Source: Hormoscilla sp. GUM202
Lineage (GTDB): Bacteria; Cyanobacteriota; Cyanobacteriia; Cyanobacteriales; Desertifilaceae
Direction: 5' to 3'
NCBI GenBank assembly: GCA_005518205.2
Contig: RFFC02000030.1
Location: forward strand, 24,552-88,551
DNA: 64,000 nt
Made by a program: the position numbers and the translations under genes. The notes beneath the pieces were generated by a model. That model was not told where the DNA came from. It did no database searches and worked only from the letters and a program-made list of their open reading frames with translations. This document shows positions 1 through 9,208 of this stretch, one piece after another. Position 1 is the first letter of the stretch. Each line of letters begins with the position of its first letter.

Positions 1-2
1 TA

Positions 3-1700
3 TTGCTGGAAGCAGAGGAATTGCCACGCCGTGAAACCGAGTTACTATCCCAGTCTTTAAGGTCAAAAATTCTGAACTCGGACAACAGCGGTCGAACGTG
101 GATATACGCCCAAGTAAACTGGGCAAACAGCATGATGAAACTGTTAAGAAAGGGGGTCACAGGGGTCAGCAACAACAGAGAAATCGATCGCATATTAGTA
201 AAGGCGATCGCCCAAGCGAGAAGTTTAGGAGACAAACGGGCAGAAGCATATGCGCTGTTAAATCGGGGCAGACTGTACGAGGAAGAAAAAAAGTGGAATC
301 AGGCCAAAGGGTTCACCCAAGAGGGCTTAAGTATAGCTCCCACATACGAAGCACCAGATATAGCATACCAATTGTTATGGCAGCTGGGCAGGATAAACAA
401 CGTTCGAGGAAATCAAGAACAGGCGATCGCTAACTACAGCCAGGCAGTAAATATACTGGAGTCTCTGCGGACAGACTTGGTAGCGATCAGTTCTGAAGTG
501 CAGTTTGACTTTCGCGAGACGGTAGAACCAATTTACCGAGAGCTGGTCGGATTATTATTGCAGCCCGATCGGCCAGTAAAGCAGTCGGAGTTGAAGCAAG
601 CAAGGCAGGCGATCGAGTCTCTGCAATTGGCAGAACTAGACAACTTCTTTAAGGATGCCTGTTTGAATGCCAAACCCGCTCAAATCGATCGGGTAGACCC
701 TACTGCAGCTGTATTGTATCCCATAATATTGAGCGATCGGCTGGAAGTGATTGCGGCACTGCCCGGACAGCCCCTGCGCCACTACAGCACTATTTTACCC
801 CAAGCAGAAATCGAAAAAACAATCTTGCGCATGCGGACAACCTTGACCAGCAGGCGGATGAGAATATTGATCCGACGCTTTTGGCAGCCCTCGAAAAAGC
901 TGTATGATTGGTTAATTCGCCCGATCGAAGCCGATCTAGCGGCCAGTGAAGTAGAAACGATCGTATTCGTGCTAGACGGTGCCCTGCGGAATATCCCCAT
1001 GGCGGCCCTCTATGATGGGGATGGGTATCTAGCCCAGAAATATAGTGTGGCCCTCGCCCCAGGTTTACAATTAGTGGACCCCAAACCTTTAGCAAGAGAG
1101 GAACTCAATATTCTGACTGCCGGACTGAGCGAAGCACGTCAGGGCTTTTTGGCACTCCCGGGTGTAGAATTAGAATTAAAACGGATCCAAGCATCTGCTC
1201 CGACTGAAGTCCTGCTAAATGAGTCCTTTACCGACGCCAACTTCCAAACAGCAATCAATGCATTTCCTTTCCCCGTAGTTCACTTAGCGACTCACGGCGA
1301 ATTCGGTTCCGCCGCTGCAGACACATTTGTCCTCACCTGGGACGATCGGATCAATGCCAAAGAGTTGGAGGATCTGCTGCGCCGAGAGATAGAAGACGAT
1401 CGGGCGATCGAATTACTGGTCCTGAGTGCGTGCCAGACTGCTGCGGGGGATAAGCGAGCAGCATTAGGATTAGCAGGAGTAGCAGTACGGGCGGGTGCTC
1501 GCAGTACAGTCGGATCCCTGTGGTTAGTTAGTGATGAAGCCACTTCCTTGCTGATGACACGATTCTATCAGGAGTTAGCCAAGACCGAAATTACTAAAGC
1601 TGAAGCCCTCCGGCGTGCCCAAGAGTCAGTTTTGCAAGATGAGCGCTTCTCTCACCCCTATTTCTGGTCAGCTTTTATTCTCGTCGGCAATTGGTTGTAA
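3..1700 (+). CDS. TPR-CHAT domain protease, 5' end outside window
   Basis: The open frame enters from the left edge, so this is the C-terminal 565 residues. Helical TPR-like repeats occupy roughly residues 55-160, including the pair LLNRGRLYEEEKKWNQA and LWQLGRINNVRGNQEQA. A CHAT (caspase HetF-associated) domain fills about residues 290-565. The caspase-like catalytic dyad is visible: His in VHLATHGEFG near residue 430 and Cys in LSACQTA near residue 476, followed by the typical RAGARSTVGSLW segment. CHAT proteins are caspase-like proteases found in heterocyst, stress and defence contexts, and this one looks catalytically intact. Substrate unknown. The next gene is convergent, so no operon partner is visible. 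Confidence 0.93.
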   Translation: MLEAEELPRRETELLSQSLRSKILNSDNSGRTWIYAQVNWANSMMKLLRKGVTGVSNNREIDRILVKAIAQARSLGDKRAEAYALLNRGRLYEEEKKWNQAKGFTQEGLSIAPTYEAPDIAYQLLWQLGRINNVRGNQEQAIANYSQAVNILESLRTDLVAISSEVQFDFRETVEPIYRELVGLLLQPDRPVKQSELKQARQAIESLQLAELDNFFKDACLNAKPAQIDRVDPTAAVLYPIILSDRLEVIAALPGQPLRHYSTILPQAEIEKTILRMRTTLTSRRMRILIRRFWQPSKKLYDWLIRPIEADLAASEVETIVFVLDGALRNIPMAALYDGDGYLAQKYSVALAPGLQLVDPKPLAREELNILTAGLSEARQGFLALPGVELELKRIQASAPTEVLLNESFTDANFQTAINAFPFPVVHLATHGEFGSAAADTFVLTWDDRINAKELEDLLRREIEDDRAIELLVLSACQTAAGDKRAALGLAGVAVRAGARSTVGSLWLVSDEATSLLMTRFYQELAKTEITKAEALRRAQESVLQDERFSHPYFWSAFILVGNWL

Positions 1701-1773
1701 GAGGGGTGTGGTCATAAGTAGTTGATAGCCCGAAGCTAGCTCCCTAACGCCCCCTCCGCTGCGAGGAGAGCAT

Positions 1774-1813
1774 GGATGGGGTCGAACTGGAAGTCACCTT
1801 CCAATCCTCCCTT
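1774..1813 (-). repeat. Remnant of group II intron domain VI
   Basis: Read on the minus strand, this short stretch (GGGAGGATTGGAAG, then CTTCCAGTTCGACCCC) matches the 3' hairpin of the two fuller group II introns at 3193-4116 and 48263-49139. No domain V is present next to it, so it appears to be a scar. The rest of 1701-1929 contains only short repeats and no gene I can support. Confidence 0.45.
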
Positions 1814-2330
1814 AGCCTCGTTACCTGGCTCCAGCCTGGTAACGCCGGGGTTTTAACCCACGGCGGGCCATGAGACTCAACTAACATAACAATCGACTCC
1901 TGTAGAACATTACTAACGATCGCTAGAAGCTATTTATTTTGCAAATATTCTCTCAGGACAGGCGCCAGGGAGAAAACTGTCTCCTTACCATATGTCTCGG
2001 GCTTTTCCAGGAGCGATCGCCTTTTCAGAGAAAGCATAGCATTGCCCAGATCCTCCGAGGATAATTGCAGTCTAGTCCGCAGTTGAGCCAGAGAAACTGG
2101 TAATGCTTGACTGACAATGGCCGACAGCACCTGTTGCTCTAATTGAGATAAGCGCCGAACGCCTGCGGCTGGCGCCAGCCATAACTGCTGTTCTAAGCTA
2201 TCTTGCAAATCCGCACAGGAGAGCATACCATAGTTACAGAATTCTGCCACACTGCCGTTAAATAGATCTTGAATCATACTCGCAATAATTTTTAACCATA
2301 AAGGATGACCTCGGTAAGTATTAATCAAGG

Positions 2331-2443
2331 GGCGTTGCACATTTTGGGGATGATGCCTACGCATGCACATAACTTAAACTGGCTTGTAGTCTAGGTTTAA
2401 GACTTCTGCAACTATGCCCATCATCCCGTAATTGTGCAACGCC
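2331..2443. mobile_element. 113-bp MITE (copy 1) inside NB-ARC gene
   Basis: The ends are perfect 11-bp inverted repeats, GGCGTTGCACA and TGTGCAACGCC, with imperfect inverted similarity extending to about 27 bp (GGGGATGATGCC against GGGATGATGGGC). It is flanked by an 8-bp target duplication AATCAAGG (2323-2330 and 2444-2451). It has no coding capacity. Removing element plus one duplication (121 bp) rejoins EWESLI to NTYRGHPLW, the expected NB-ARC sequence. Confidence 0.95.
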
Positions 2444-2760
2444 AATCAAGGATTCCCATTCTGCGGAGTCCGCTAAACCAAAGTCTCTGAGGATTTCCCC
2501 TGCTGCTGCACCCAAACCCGACAGTCGGATCGATCGCACGGGGAGGTTTTTTCCTGAATCAGAGGCAATTTCTCTGGATGCCGACCAACTGTTGAGCAGT
2601 AAGCAACTGTTATGGGATAATTCTCCTACTTGTTTCCAGAGGATGCGATAATCTTCATATCCATCTTTGTAGTGACCTGCCAGTTGCCCGCTGCTGATCG
2701 CGCAGCGTGGCGCCAGCCATAAATTGTCAGACGTGCACCACCACCAGCAGGCACCGGTGC

Positions 2761-2790
2761 GATCGGCCTGCGGACGGTCCGAAAAATCGC
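2761..2790 (-). repeat. ~30-bp palindromic insert in coding sequence (copy A)
   Basis: On the minus strand this reads CGATTTTTCGGACCGTCCGC followed by AGGCCGATC. It lies in the NB-ARC frame between MEYLR and HRCLLV, where NB-ARC relatives normally have only a couple of residues, and adds about ten codons (FFGPSAGRS) without changing frame. Related copies lie at 32511-32540 and 36959-36988. The core CGGACCG/CGGGCCG can form a hairpin with a 4-nt loop. Confidence 0.75.
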
Positions 2791-3192
2791 AAATACTCCA
2801 TTACCTGGGAAAGGCGTGAGCCTCTGTCGGGAGATAACTCAGTTTCCCTGTCCTGAGAGAAAAATTGGAGTAAGTTGCTCAGAAATGCTTCTAGGACTGG
2901 ACAATTGCGGAGACTGCGCCAAATTACATAGTCAAATTTATCGGACATCTGCTTGACAAGCTGCACCGCGATCGCGGTTTTGCCGATACCAGTCATGCCC
3001 AGAACGGCCACCAGGCGACAGCGTTCCTGCAAGATCCATTCTTTGAGAGTAGTCAGTTCTGTGGTGCGTCCGTAGAAAGGGGAGACATCAGGCGCATCAG
3101 CTAAATCTAGACGTACTTTCGGTCTAGGGTTGTCTTGGTTAGGGGTTTGCTCATTTGAGGGAGGGTGCGGGACTGATGAAGATGGCAAACTG

Positions 3193-4116
3193 GTCGGGGT
3201 CGAGCTGAGAGTCTCCTCTCAACCCTCCCATTCGGAACCGGACTTGCGACTTTCACCGCAGTCGGCTACTGGTTGGTAAGCCGATGTCACTGGTAGCCGT
3301 TGATTGGATTACTCCTTTCTGGCCTTGTCCCATGAAATTTCTCCCCTTCTGGTGGTCGTAATTGACTAAATTTATGCCTAACCCGGGCGGTTCGTGACGG
3401 GAGAACTGCCAAACCCATGAGTGCCACTCTTTATTAACATGAATCCCTATAAAATAGGAATGCGCTAGTTTTTACCTGGTCAGGGCTTTAGTCCATTATA
3501 TTTACCTTTCGGATTTCTCCTCCGGCTCTGTATCATGTTTAGGGTTACTTTCTCCCAAGACTTCTTACCATATCCGTCCTATGTCAGCATATCCTCGAGC
3601 GTTACCTCGGGCATTGGCTTTTTAGGACATCCCCCCCCCTGTGGCTTTCGCTTATCATCTAACTTGTCTCCCTCCCTTCCTACCCACCCGGAGACAGCAC
3701 ACAGGAGGTTATTTCGTTCCTTGATACCATTATTGATGCTTTTAGGCCCCTACAATACCCCGGGAGTTCTTTGAGCACGTTGTTAGCCAGAAGACAAGAC
3801 TAACACTAACTACCATTTCCCTTTTGGGCCAGCGATACAGCCTTATTGCGCTGGTTCATCTTAACGAGGCTTAAATAGGTTCGCTTTTCTAGCCATGAGC
3901 ATCTTTCCTTAGCGGATTTACCGGCGATAGCTGCCAGTTCTCCTACATTTGAGTCCTTGCTTCACACCGCAGTGATGTCACTCCGCAGCATTAAGGACCG
4001 GTGTCTCTCCCGTACTTGGAGGGGGGGATTTGGACCCCCATGGTACCAAAGTTACTGGCTAATGGGACCAGCCAGGCTTTCACTGGTTTTTCAGCTTATA
4101 CCTGAACGAATCGCAC
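3193..4116 (-). mobile_element. Group II intron without ORF (copy 1)
   Basis: The 5' end, on the minus strand, is GTGCGA at 4116. The 3' part contains a domain V (about 3268-3236) starting AGCCG, with TGCGGTGAAAGTCGCA and closing CCGGTT, then a domain VI hairpin with bulged A, ending CCCCGAC at 3193. The length is about 924 nt and no reverse transcriptase/maturase frame is present, so splicing would need a maturase supplied in trans. The core aligns with the copy at 48263-49139. Exact ends are placed by the GTGCG and AY rules and could be off by a base or two. Confidence 0.85.
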
Positions 4117-4136
4117 GTCTCCACAGACGTTGACAT

Positions 4137-4391
4137 CACCACCAATATGACCAATATTTACGAAATCTTTACTGGAGACACCGACGTGTGAGACATTGGA
4201 GACTCGCCACCTCTCTAGGGACGCTTTCAAATTATTTTTCTTGACTTTTTCCCCCAACTCGGAAGAGAGGATCTGGAACAATTCTGCGCCAACCTCTCTA
4301 GCGTGGCCCTCAGGCCCGCAAACCCCAACCCCGTGCGGCTGTTGGGTTTCGCTAGCGAAGCGTGCTCTACCCAACCTACAGTTGCGCTCAA
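4137..4391 (-). other. Degenerate open frame upstream of NB-ARC gene
   Basis: An open minus-strand frame contains FQILSSELGEKVKKNN and FVNIGHIGGDVNV. The GHIGGDVNV stretch resembles the linker seen between effector-associated domains and effectors in cyanobacterial NB-ARC and protease proteins, but that is recall, not a demonstrated match. It overlaps the intron 5' boundary and may be an N-terminal fragment of the same ancestral gene. Its upstream part overlaps a short repeat (AACCCAACAGCC type), so its start is unreliable. Confidence 0.3.
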
Positions 4392-4436
4392 TTTTTATTA
4401 TGGGCATTCAACTGGATATGATATAACAACTGACCG

Positions 4437-5609
4437 CTAAGATGGGGACAATACCTGCTGGTAAACTGCCTCAGTCTGCTGCGCCAACTGAGACCAGGAG
4501 AACCGGCGTGTTAAATCCTGATAGGCATTCTCAACCAAATACTGAGCGTAATCGGGATTGTACAATACTTCCAGTATCCCCGAGGCCAAGGAATCAATGT
4601 TATTTGTCCAAGTGACAATTCCTGTCTTACGATGATGGACCACTTCCTTCAGTCCACCCGCATCCGAAACAACCACTGGCACTCGTGCGGCAAAGCTTTC
4701 TAGGGCAACGATGCCAAAGGGTTCGTATAGACTGGGGAAAACTGCACAGTCGGCAATGGTTTGGAATTTATCTAAGTCTGCTTCGGACATGAAACCAGTA
4801 AAGCAGCACTGATGCCAAATCCCTAAATCCGAGGCTTGGCGCTGGAGATGGTCGGTCCTACCGCCGCCGATAATCACAAATTTGACGTTGCCTCCCATCT
4901 CCCACAATATCTTGGGTGCTGCACCCAACAACAGGTCCACGCCTTTTTCATAGCTCATGCGACCGAGATAATAGACTATTTTTTCTTCATGGCTGGCAAA
5001 CTTGCGGCGCAACTCCCAGGCGTCGGACGGGGGGATGGGTCGTTTCTTTTCTGGTCGGATGCCGTTGTAAATTACATCTATTTTGTCCGCAGGACTCTCT
5101 AGGGTCTCTTCTACTTCCCCTTGCATATATTTGCTACAGACAATTATCCGCCGCGCTTCGCGAGCTAGGTGCTTTTCTTTGCCGTTGATGTAGTAATGAG
5201 TGTGGTTGTGCAGACCGTTGTAGCGCCCATACTCCGTGGCATGGATGGTGGCGATGAGGGGCACTTGGAAGTGGTGATTCAGGGCGATCGCCGCATCTGA
5301 GACTACCCAATCATGAGCATGGATGAGGTCGAAGGGCCCTTCTGCCAATATCAGCTTGCCCCCTTCTCTACCCATACTTTCATTCATGTTTACTACCCAA
5401 TGAAAGAAGTCGTGACCTTCACTGACGCCTACTCGATGTACTTTTATCCCCTCTACTATCTCATAGAGCGGTGCTGAGTCACACTCTACTGTCAGTAAAT
5501 GAATTTCATGTCCTAGCTTGACCATTTCTGGGTATAATTCGGCGACATGGCGGGCGATGCCGCCGATAATCCGAGGTGGGAATTCCCAGGCAAGTACGAG
5601 TATTCTCAT
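4437..5609 (-). CDS. Glycosyltransferase family 4 (glycogen synthase-like fold)
   Basis: A 390-residue GT-B enzyme predicted to transfer a sugar from a nucleotide donor. The N-terminus MRILVLAWEFPPRIIGGIA is the classic GT4 / bacterial glycogen synthase acceptor-domain start with the glycine-rich donor loop. The C-terminal half carries VIYNGI, YYLGRMSYEKGVDLLL and the EX7E motif in LYEPFGIVALESFA. The frame is open 13 codons further upstream (5648), but the ATG at 5609 starts the conserved MRILVLAWEFPP. It is flanked by repeat-rich DNA with no operon partner. It could act in glycogen, exopolysaccharide or glycolipid synthesis; the acceptor cannot be read from sequence. Confidence 0.92.
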   Translation of the reverse strand: MRILVLAWEFPPRIIGGIARHVAELYPEMVKLGHEIHLLTVECDSAPLYEIVEGIKVHRVGVSEGHDFFHWVVNMNESMGREGGKLILAEGPFDLIHAHDWVVSDAAIALNHHFQVPLIATIHATEYGRYNGLHNHTHYYINGKEKHLAREARRIIVCSKYMQGEVEETLESPADKIDVIYNGIRPEKKRPIPPSDAWELRRKFASHEEKIVYYLGRMSYEKGVDLLLGAAPKILWEMGGNVKFVIIGGGRTDHLQRQASDLGIWHQCCFTGFMSEADLDKFQTIADCAVFPSLYEPFGIVALESFAARVPVVVSDAGGLKEVVHHRKTGIVTWTNNIDSLASGILEVLYNPDYAQYLVENAYQDLTRRFSWSQLAQQTEAVYQQVLSPS

Positions 5610-5799
5610 CTCTAGTTCATACAGTTTACATTCTTTACAAATTGACATATATCTTAATCTTTGGCAGAATACCTGTCCCAGGTATGACCATTTTCCTTAC
5701 TTTTGACTTGCATGGCTAACACGCTACACGCTACGCTACACGGCGATCGCTTGGATGCATTTATGCTACTAGAGAGGGGTTCAGTAGTCAGTAGTCAGT

Positions 5800-5867
5800 C
5801 GTGTCCAGAGACACCCACCCATGTCGTGCGCGGGAGCGACACGACAGGGTGGGTGCTCTCGGACACG
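5800..5867. repeat. Long imperfect hairpin repeat
   Basis: Outer arms CGTGTCC/GGACACG and inner arms CACCCACCC/GGGTGGGTG fold into a long stem. It is one of several GTGTC...GACAC palindromes in the window (5960-6008, 24640s, 44007-44046). The 5650-6345 stretch around it holds only repeats and no supported gene. Confidence 0.6.
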
Positions 5868-5959
5868 AGTAGTCAATCGAAACTCTTGCTATTGCCCAGC
5901 ATCGCCGAGAACCAAATAAAGAGACCCATGTTGGGGCTGAAAACTATTCCCGTCGCAGT

Positions 5960-6008
5960 GCCGTGTCTCGCGAAGGCCGCGCTACGTGCACTACCCAGGA
6001 GACACGGC
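5960..6008. repeat. Palindromic repeat GCCGTGTCTC...GAGACACGGC
   Basis: Ten-base perfect inverted arms surround a loop containing GCACTACCC. Same family as the hairpin at 44007-44046 upstream of serA. Confidence 0.6.
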
Positions 6009-6557
6009 CCAGTGGTCAGTTGTTAGCGGTCAGTTCGCCTGTCCCGTAGGTTTGGTTGACGAATGTTGACCCAAATGGCGATCGCGCTAAAATATCTGTA
6101 GGTTGGGTTTCCGCACGGAAACCCAACCTACAACTAAAAGATGCCCAGAAACCTGAAGTTACCAGGTACGAGACTTTCACAACAGATTGGGACTTGCTAG
6201 AGCGTCAGTCCAGTAGAACCATACCCTCGTTACCCTCGTCTCCATTCGCAATTTTCCATTCGCAATTAGCATAATTTAATGCCAAAATGCAAAAGTGAGA
6301 TGCTCCCGCTCAGTTGGCGATCGCATAATTTCCTCTCTTCGCTGTCAGCCCGCCTCTGGTTCCAACCAGATGCTAATAGCTAAAGTCGGTTTCAACCGAC
6401 TAATGGGATAATGCTTAAAAATTGTAGCCAACCTTGACAAAATGGTATAACAGGATTTTGATTTATCGTGATGATAGCAAACTTCGAGATATCTGGTATT
6501 TTGCCTCATGGAAATTTTTTTGAAGGGCGATCGCCGGAATAGATGTATCGCATTTAT

Positions 6558-6717
6558 GTAGGGGCACGGCATCGATAACATAAAGATATTAACCGAAAGA
6601 TTTATAATGCCGTAGCGTCACGTCGGTAACATGGCGATCGAGGGGCGATCGGGGCCGGGGCACGGCGAAAAAAACATTTCGAGATTAACCTTTAATCTGC
6701 TGATGCCGTGCCCCTAC
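6558..6717. repeat. 160-bp element with 15-bp terminal inverted repeats
   Basis: It begins GTAGGGGCACGGCAT and ends with the exact reverse complement ATGCCGTGCCCCTAC. It is non-coding and contains HIP1-like GGCGATCG runs. It lies between two ~55-bp direct repeats (about 6490-6546 and 6757-6812, core AAGGGCGATCGCCGGAATAG). No clear target duplication was seen. Confidence 0.65.
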
Positions 6718-6913
6718 TGGACATTGGCAATTCATTATTATAGCCAATGAAAGAGATATCTGGCATCTGCATGGAAATTTTTGTGAAGGGCGATCGCCGG
6801 AATAGATGTAACACCTGGTTTATGGGCTACTTCTGAATTTATTTCTAGAGACTGGAGGCAGAGCCTCAAATGTGCCTTCCCAGGCGGAGCCCGGGAAGGA
6901 GAGGAATAAGGTT

Positions 6914-7162
6914 TTACAGCAGGTCGAAGGATTGCAGGTGCTCTAGAATTGCCGGCTCAGTGGTACGGGTGGCACCTGGGCTTATTGCACCCTCGATCAA
7001 AGCCTGTTCCCTGAATCCGAGAGCATAGCGCAGGAATAAAATGCCATCAGTTAACGCTCCTGCCGTGCCATTGCCATCTACATCTAACATGATGTCCCGC
7101 ACTTCGTCCAAGTAGGTAACAATTTCCGAAGTATCGCGGGTGGCACCAGTTGATGATACCAT
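6914..7162 (-). pseudogene. Dockerin-like C-terminal fragment
   Basis: 82 residues containing MLDVDGNGTAGALTDGILFL, a calcium-loop (DxDxNG) segment typical of dockerin-type repeats near the C-terminus of large exported cyanobacterial proteins, followed by ISPGATRTTEPAILEHLQ. It begins with an ATG but lacks any upstream catalytic or adhesive domain or signal peptide. It is most likely the tail of a lost gene. Confidence 0.6.
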
Positions 7163-7297
7163 TTTAATTTGAGAAACGCTATAAACGGGTTGATATTAAC
7201 AAAAATTTAATCTCGTTCCCAAGGTTCCCCTGCACGGCTAGTGCCCCCAGCGTAGCGCCATCGGTCCAACTTTTATAAATGGTGACATTGGACTTTG

Positions 7298-7410
7298 GGC
7301 GTTGCACATTTTGGGGATGATGCCCTTTTTTGCATATAACTGAAACTGGCTTGTAGTTTAGGTTTAAGACTTCTGCAACTATGCTCATCATCCCGTAATT
7401 GTGCAACGCC
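7298..7410. mobile_element. 113-bp MITE (copy 2) inside GAF-gene remnant
   Basis: Same length and ends (GGCGTTGCACA...TGTGCAACGCC) as the copy at 2331. It is flanked by an 8-bp target duplication GGACTTTG (7290-7297 and 7411-7418). Internal sequence is nearly identical to copies 1 and 4. Confidence 0.95.
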
Positions 7411-7647
7411 GGACTTTGAATGAGCGCGTCTACCGTTCCGGAAAAATCGGAAGGCCAGTCCCCAGCGTCTTTTGTCTACTCGTTCCACTTCCAACAGTCG
7501 CCGCACTTCTTGAGTGGTTGTCTCAAAGATCGTATCAATATCGAGGGACTGGCGAATTTTATCTACTGTGGTAGCCAGGGCCCGCCGACCTTCGGCAGCT
7601 TTAGCCGGTTGGGCTGCTTGGGCCTCAACTTGCTTGAGATACTCCAC
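7411..7647 (-). pseudogene. GAF-domain sensor fragment
   Basis: Residues such as KIRQSLDIDTIFETTTQEV and RRLLEVERV are the characteristic first helix of GAF domains in cyanobacterial sensor kinases and phytochrome-like proteins, preceded by a coiled-coil linker (YLKQVEAQAAQ). The frame runs into the MITE at 7298-7410 shortly after the first GAF strand, and no kinase or chromophore domain follows. The segment between VERV and the MITE also looks disturbed. Confidence 0.7.
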
Positions 7648-7681
7648 GCATATGCGTGAAAGTCACATTACCAGTATATTA

Positions 7682-7756
7682 AGTCACGTGACTCTGCGTT
7701 AAAGTCACGTGACTCTGCGTTAAAGTCACGTGACTTTGCCATAGAGTCACGTGACT
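7682..7756. repeat. Four palindromes AGTCACGTGACT at 21-bp period
   Basis: The 12-bp perfect palindrome AGTCACGTGACT starts at 7682, 7703, 7724 and 7745, separated by CTGCGTTAA-type spacers. The 21-bp period equals two helical turns, so all four sites face the same side of the DNA. They lie about 300 bp beyond the 3' end of the Ter locus and upstream of nothing obvious. The rest of 7757-8056 holds no gene I can support. Confidence 0.85.
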
Positions 7757-8056
7757 AATTTCTCAATCTATGTAGCCGAAAAATAATTCATGTGAGTTCA
7801 ATCAGGGAAATGTTGCTAGTTCATGTTTGTCTTCGAGGCCACATGCAGCAGGTGACTTTGAAGAACTACTTTCGCGGCGACCTATCACTCATGTGATAAA
7901 AGCGAAAAAATCGTTATCAGCCGCACAGTTCGATTTTTCGCGCAGGCGCAGCCCTGTTCCCCTCACTCAAAAACTCACAACACTTCCATAAAAACCCTGC
8001 CTTGTCGTGTTGAGAATGATACAAACCAATAATTGCGGGAAGCCCGTCCGAAGCAA

Positions 8057-9193
8057 TTAGGGAAGATAGAGAAACTCTGCGACTGTGGGCGCATGACGCT
8101 GCACTTTGTTCACGTTCACTAAAACTGGACCAGAAGCACGAGAATTATCAACGTGAGCAATAATGCAGTTGTTACCACCGGTCGTCGCTGTCAAGGGCAC
8201 CTCGAAGCTGCGATAGTCCGCCTTGACTATGACTTTGCCATCATAACTGGCAAAGTTGGCCTTCGGCTTATTATATATATTAGCCACAATCAGGATATGC
8301 TCCAAATATTGCAGATCCGTGAAATAAAGATTTTCTTCATTATCGCCACCCCGATCGCCAATACCCGCATCTCGATCCAGGTAGATCCAGGGAAAAGATT
8401 TTTTACTGCCCCGGTTGGCGTAATAGACGTGACCTTCATCTCCGGGCTTGCCACTGCCGCCACCCAGTAATTTAGTGAAGAAATTACCGCCGGCAGGGGC
8501 AGTCAGTTTGGTCTGAAAGTAGGTATGTAAATCCAAATCAACTGCTGCCTTCCATTTCATGGTCACGCGCAGATTTTTCACCGGGATGGGGGCCCGATCG
8601 CCTTTTTGCTTTAAAACAATTTTAGAAGTCAACTGCAACAGATTTGCCCCAGGAATAGTTGCCTTAAACATGGCCAGGGACATGACGTGGTTTTCATTCA
8701 CCAGCTTTGGTCCCATGAAGTCAGTATTATCAATCTTAGCAATAACTGCCACTACACCAGGATCTTGAGAATCGAGAAAAACCCCTATTGATTCGCTCTT
8801 TTCATCCACAACCACGACATAAGCGTCATAATTGCCAAAGGATACATCCCGGTTATATACGGCATCAGTAAAATTGAGCGTGCAGATATACAACTGCTCC
8901 AAGTCATCCAATTTGGTGATGCGCAGAGTTTCTTCATTATTTCCCCCCACAGCTCCCACCCCTGCATCTCCACTCAACTGGATAAAAGGAAATGAGTTGA
9001 GGCTACCCAGGGAACCTCCGGCATAGTTTTCGGAAAATACTGCACCAACTCTACCGTCTTTGGCTTTGTAAAAGGCCATCAAATCTAAATCAACTGCTGC
9101 TGTCCATTTCAGGGTGACTAGCAGTTGCTTGACTGAGATGTAAGCTGCTTCGCCCTTTTGCTTTAACGTTACTTTTGCTTTCAGTTCTGCCAT
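8057..9193 (-). CDS. Double TerD-domain protein
   Basis: 378 residues with an N-terminal TerD domain (about 1-185; VDLDLMAFYKAKDGRVGAVF, LSGDAGVGAVGGNNEE) and a second, divergent TerD/TerA-like domain (about 190-365; VDLDLHTYFQ, DRDAGIGDRGGDNEE). Acidic residues of these loops bind Ca2+ in characterised TerD proteins. The Ter family is linked to tellurite, phage and oxidative-stress phenotypes. A good ribosome site (GGAGGGAG) precedes the ATG. A glycine-rich insert (FFTKLLGGGSGK) interrupts domain 2. Last gene of the Ter locus in transcription order. Confidence 0.93.
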   Translation of the reverse strand: MAELKAKVTLKQKGEAAYISVKQLLVTLKWTAAVDLDLMAFYKAKDGRVGAVFSENYAGGSLGSLNSFPFIQLSGDAGVGAVGGNNEETLRITKLDDLEQLYICTLNFTDAVYNRDVSFGNYDAYVVVVDEKSESIGVFLDSQDPGVVAVIAKIDNTDFMGPKLVNENHVMSLAMFKATIPGANLLQLTSKIVLKQKGDRAPIPVKNLRVTMKWKAAVDLDLHTYFQTKLTAPAGGNFFTKLLGGGSGKPGDEGHVYYANRGSKKSFPWIYLDRDAGIGDRGGDNEENLYFTDLQYLEHILIVANIYNKPKANFASYDGKVIVKADYRSFEVPLTATTGGNNCIIAHVDNSRASGPVLVNVNKVQRHAPTVAEFLYLP

Positions 9194-9208
9194 TTTTTCT
9201 CCCTCCTG

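Larger units (their letters stand above)
1930..4136 (-). pseudogene. NB-ARC (STAND) ATPase gene, interrupted
   Basis: Minus-strand remains of an NB-ARC protein. The first coding block (3188 to about 2727) holds the P-loop GMTGIGKT and the typical SPFYGRTTEL entry to the domain. The middle block continues with SGQLAGHY and LPVRSIRLSGL. The last block (2330 to 1930) holds INTYRGHPLWLK and ends at REYLQNK. Damage, in transcription order: a group II intron at 3193-4116, a palindromic insert at about 2761-2790, a frameshift near 2735-2725 (RCLLVV then DNLW in another frame), a second insert (LWLAP) near 2700, and a 113-bp MITE at 2331-2443. If the intron is removed, an ATG at 4136 joins in frame to the ORF (M-S-T-S-V-E-T-S-L-P). 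NB-ARC proteins are signal-transduction or defence ATPases; this copy is inactive unless repaired. Confidence 0.85.

Noticed and set aside
3535..3774. 79-aa plus-strand frame
   Set aside because: Falls inside the group II intron on the opposite strand, with no recognisable motif.
5703..6274. Two short plus-strand frames (107 and 72 aa)
   Set aside because: They run through palindromic repeats and show no family resemblance.
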